From Bacteroidaceae bacterium (lineage in GTDB: Bacteria > Bacteroidota > Bacteroidia > Bacteroidales > Bacteroidaceae): a DNA stretch of 7,374 bases. Of this stretch, positions 4,685 to 7,374 are shown piece by piece. The stretch spans positions 1 through 7,374 of the forward strand of contig JAQVXN010000086.1 in assembly GCA_028709135.1 (NCBI GenBank), written 5' to 3'. Numbering within the stretch: position 1 is the first letter of the stretch; each line of letters opens with the position of its first letter. Below the pieces are notes generated by a model. It did not search any database. It saw only the letters and a list, made by a program, of their open reading frames with translations, and was not told the DNA's origin. A program made the position numbers and the translations under genes.

Positions 4685-7374
4685 TTCATGACTACGCCAA
4701 GGCTTTTTCTTCCATCCATTTTGACTACAATAGGTTTATCAAAATGGACAAGTCGTAGATATTCACCTTCCCAGGATGCTGGTTGTGATTTCAAAAATTT
4801 TTCGTCAAACCATCCGTCATTTTTAAAAGGGTTTATGGTAAAATATCCTACTCCAAAAGAGGTCATATTTTGAAAGAAGTGCGTGCCCTGACTGGGTTCA
4901 ATGCGATAATTATTTAATCCACATTCTGTAATGACGCCTGCTTGGCTGATATTGGGCCATTTGACAGGAATACCTAAGTAAGGATCGCTACTTCCCCAGC
5001 GTCCCGGACCAACAAGAATATAATTATTTCCTTCCTCACAGAATTTACGGTTAACTTTTTCAATTTCGTAAGCTATCAGTTGATTGTTATAGCTGTTGAA
5101 TTGTTCTGTTTTTACGTAAAGAAGATCATAGATGTCGTTAATTATGCCGTGCCCAAGAACGTTTGTGGAAGAAAGAATAGTATCTTCATTTTGAATCATA
5201 GACAAGTCTTCATCCATAACTTCTTTACTGTCAACAATGGGACGAATTTGTAGTAGAAAAAATGATGCATGTGTATTATTGTTATCAAAGCGTACGGCAA
5301 ATTCAATTTCGACTGGACGTCCCAGATCTTTTTGTCCTATTTGAAGCAATTGATCAATCGTATTCGTAATGGGAAAAACATCATGTTGCAGTATATTGAC
5401 AAATGAAATAATTTTTCTTCCATCTTTGTAGTAACCGTCGCGTATGATTTGGTCATAAGGGTCAAAAGTTGATGATATAAATTTTAAAGTACCGTCATCG
5501 TCGGCATCTTTTAAATTAAGTTTGAGCAAATTGAATGCATCATTTACACTAAATTCTTGATTTGTTGCAGAAAGATCCAACGCATAAAATTGAGTTTGTG
5601 TTTCACGTAAAGCAAAATCTACAGAACTCATTTGTAAAATATTGTGTGGATGACGTGGAGAGAAATGCAAAGTGCGGCCCCCGTCGACGATATATTTTCC
5701 AAGCCCTAAAGCAACGTCAACGATACCTTCTTCAGCCTTTTCATTGCCGATAGGATAAAAATTGAGAGAACGCGCTACTCCAGACATATTGGGATAAAAA
5801 CGTCCGTGATGTTCTGCTCCTATAGCTTCCTGAATGACTACTGCCATTTTTTCCTGGTCAATAAGATTTGAGGTCGCCTGCATATACGTTTTACTCTGTC
5901 GAAAAAACGTGGAGGCATATACAGCCTTAATAGCAGAACAAACGGCATCCATTTGCATTTGTGTATTTTGCATTTTTGGTACCATATAGGTGGAGTAAAC
6001 TCCGGCAAATGGCTGGTAGTGGGAATCTTCAAGCAAACTTGAAGAACGTACAGCTATTGGTCCGTTAACCACGTCCATAATAGCCGCAATATCTTCGCGA
6101 ACCTCAGAAGGCAAGCGGGCAGTTAGAAAAGATTTCAGAATTTTCTCATCATCAATGTCTTGAAGAGCAATGTGATAAAGGTCATTAGATTCCATATAAT
6201 GGTCAAAAATGTCTGTACAGATAACCACAGTACGTGGTATGTTTACTGAGAGACTATCCGTATCCAAGCCGGGATAACGCTTAATCATGCTACCCATGAA
6301 AGCAAGACTTCTGCCTTTTCCTCCCATAGAACCGTTGCCAATGCGTGCAAAATTGCTATACTCATCAAATCTGTCTCGCAAATAGACCGCAATTGTTCCT
6401 GTGTTTTTCATTCTGCGATATTGGACGATAAGATGAAAAATAAGATCGCGCGCCTCATTCATGTTTTTATATTCGCAGACATCAATTTTTTGTAGTATTT
6501 CAGCTGGAGGAAACATGGCGCGCGAATAGAAAAAACGCGAAAAGTGGTTATGAGAGAGATGGTAAATGAGAGAATCGTCCGGAATTTGATAAATTTTATG
6601 CTGTAAGTCTCTTAAATCATGGATTCTCATGATTTCTTCTTTTGTTTGAGGATTAATAATTACAAAATCTCCAAAACCGAAAAGTTCTGAAACCTTGTGT
6701 TTTAATTCTTGTGGAAAGTTCTTCGACGTTTTTTGTATAAAAGCAGCATTAAGTTCGGTAGCATAAGTGGCATTAGTTGCATCTGACGATTCTAAAATGA
6801 AAGGAATAATTTTTCCCGTACGACGGACATACTGACCAAATTTATATCCAGCGAAGGGATCTTTTTCTCCTCCATTATTAATACTCATGTCAGAAATAAT
6901 ACCTAAAATATGTTCCTTGTAGCGTTCAAAAGTAGTAACAGCCTCTTCATAGTTCCTAGCTAACATAATTTTGGGGCGTCCTCGCATGCGTAAATGCATT
7001 TGATGCTCATTTAAAGCTTCTTTTGAGAACTCCATACTTTGTTCAAGTACGAATTTGTATAAATGAGTCAGTGCGGAAGAATAAAAGCGAATAGAGTCTT
7101 CTACAAGTAAAATGATTTGTACTCCTGCTGTTTCCGTATCTGCAGGAGCATTCATTTTATCTTCCAATAATTTAATGATGGCTAATAGAAGTTCTGTATT
7201 TCCTAGCCAGCTAAATACGTAATCAATAGCGTTCATATTTGCAGTTGCTACGCGTTTTCTGACTTCTTTAGAAAAAGGTGTAAGAACAACAATTGGAATT
7301 CTAGGATACTTAACTTTAATGTCTGTTGCCTCTGCAAAAGTATCGTGGTGATCCATATTTGGCATACAATTAAT
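4675..7374 (-). CDS. Receiver-domain / PEP-pyruvate-binding ATP-grasp fusion protein, N-terminus cut by window edge
   Basis: The open frame runs to the right edge with no stop. Numbering here starts at the first in-window ATG (7363-7365), an internal methionine; from memory of Bacteroides homologs, about 80-100 N-terminal residues are missing. Residues 1-72 are the end of a receiver-like domain (IPIVVLTPFS, 23-32) without the usual lysine. Residues 81-235 form a second receiver with a plausible full site: E89/D90, D159, S193/S194 and K212. Residues about 325-712 are a PPDK_N/PEP-synthase-type ATP-grasp: GGKGRSLAF (348-356, K350), PIAVRSSSLLEDS (436-448, R440), FAGVYSTYM (453-461) and EIEFAV to LLQIRPI (686-710). 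The last 185 residues hold GPGRWGSSDPYLGIP (786-800) and GTHFFQNM (827-834), a conserved region I cannot name. The phosphohistidine and PEP-binding barrel domains of PEP synthase are missing, so catalysis of pyruvate to PEP is unlikely. A soluble, phosphorylation-regulated nucleotide-dependent enzyme is an inference. Confidence 0.85.
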   Translation of the reverse strand: MNCMPNMDHHDTFAEATDIKVKYPRIPIVVLTPFSKEVRKRVATANMNAIDYVFSWLGNTELLLAIIKLLEDKMNAPADTETAGVQIILLVEDSIRFYSSALTHLYKFVLEQSMEFSKEALNEHQMHLRMRGRPKIMLARNYEEAVTTFERYKEHILGIISDMSINNGGEKDPFAGYKFGQYVRRTGKIIPFILESSDATNATYATELNAAFIQKTSKNFPQELKHKVSELFGFGDFVIINPQTKEEIMRIHDLRDLQHKIYQIPDDSLIYHLSHNHFSRFFYSRAMFPPAEILQKIDVCEYKNMNEARDLIFHLIVQYRRMKNTGTIAVYLRDRFDEYSNFARIGNGSMGGKGRSLAFMGSMIKRYPGLDTDSLSVNIPRTVVICTDIFDHYMESNDLYHIALQDIDDEKILKSFLTARLPSEVREDIAAIMDVVNGPIAVRSSSLLEDSHYQPFAGVYSTYMVPKMQNTQMQMDAVCSAIKAVYASTFFRQSKTYMQATSNLIDQEKMAVVIQEAIGAEHHGRFYPNMSGVARSLNFYPIGNEKAEEGIVDVALGLGKYIVDGGRTLHFSPRHPHNILQMSSVDFALRETQTQFYALDLSATNQEFSVNDAFNLLKLNLKDADDDGTLKFISSTFDPYDQIIRDGYYKDGRKIISFVNILQHDVFPITNTIDQLLQIGQKDLGRPVEIEFAVRFDNNNTHASFFLLQIRPIVDSKEVMDEDLSMIQNEDTILSSTNVLGHGIINDIYDLLYVKTEQFNSYNNQLIAYEIEKVNRKFCEEGNNYILVGPGRWGSSDPYLGIPVKWPNISQAGVITECGLNNYRIEPSQGTHFFQNMTSFGVGYFTINPFKNDGWFDEKFLKSQPASWEGEYLRLVHFDKPIVVKMDGRKSLGVVMKPV

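Noticed and set aside
5562..5753. Plus-strand 63-codon frame, and similar frames at 4688-4873 (+) and 5838-6032 (-), inside the ATP-grasp gene
   Set aside because: They overlap a long gene with conserved domain motifs and show no family resemblance of their own.
4675..7365. Treating the ATG at 7363-7365 as the true start of the ATP-grasp fusion gene
   Set aside because: The frame stays open to the window edge, and the protein begins in the middle of a receiver domain.
4675..7374. Annotation of the large minus-strand gene as classical PEP synthase (ppsA)
   Set aside because: Only the ATP-binding domain of that enzyme is present; the phosphohistidine and PEP-binding barrel domains are not visible.

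Overview
The window is a stretch of AT-rich bacterial chromosome. The organism is almost certainly a member of the Bacteroidota, probably the order Bacteroidales. The evidence is the presence of families largely confined to that phylum (GldE, a DUF4293 four-helix membrane protein, the Bacteroidota-type RNA polymerase omega protein), promoter boxes of the TAnnTTTG / TTG type, and the near absence of Shine-Dalgarno sequences. No mobile element, CRISPR array, tRNA or rRNA is visible.

Layout. At the left edge (1-237, minus strand) lies the 5' end of uvrB, the damage-recognition helicase of nucleotide excision repair. Its reading frame is interrupted by TAA at codon 75, exactly where the family has a conserved glutamate, and the frame resumes in register after it. 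A 482-base non-coding region (238-719) separates uvrB from a divergent six-gene, plus-strand cluster. That region contains a promoter for each direction plus unexplained direct repeats and promoter-like boxes. The cluster (720-4645) is bamD (outer-membrane assembly lipoprotein), rpoZ (RNA polymerase omega), a DUF4293 membrane protein, ssb (single-strand DNA-binding protein), gldE (CBS-domain membrane protein) and an Sfp-type 4'-phosphopantetheinyl transferase. Junctions are 8, 17, 23 and 15 bases, then a 1-base overlap, so a single transcript is likely. It is a mixed housekeeping operon covering envelope biogenesis, transcription, replication/repair and carrier-protein activation.

The right part (4675-7374, minus strand, convergent with the operon) is one very large gene running off the window. 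It encodes two response-regulator-receiver-like domains, then a PEP-synthase/pyruvate-phosphate-dikinase-type ATP-grasp domain, then a conserved C-terminal region I cannot name. The phosphohistidine and PEP-binding barrel domains of true PEP synthase are absent, so the usual 'phosphoenolpyruvate synthase' label is doubtful.

Most worth a second look: the uvrB nonsense codon, the SSB with no acidic C-terminal tip, the receiver/ATP-grasp fusion with its unnamed C-terminal domain, the repeat cluster between uvrB and bamD, and an 11-bp tandem duplication that rewrites the end of the phosphopantetheinyl transferase. I found no clear-cut new multi-gene system; the receiver/ATP-grasp protein is the best candidate for undescribed biology.
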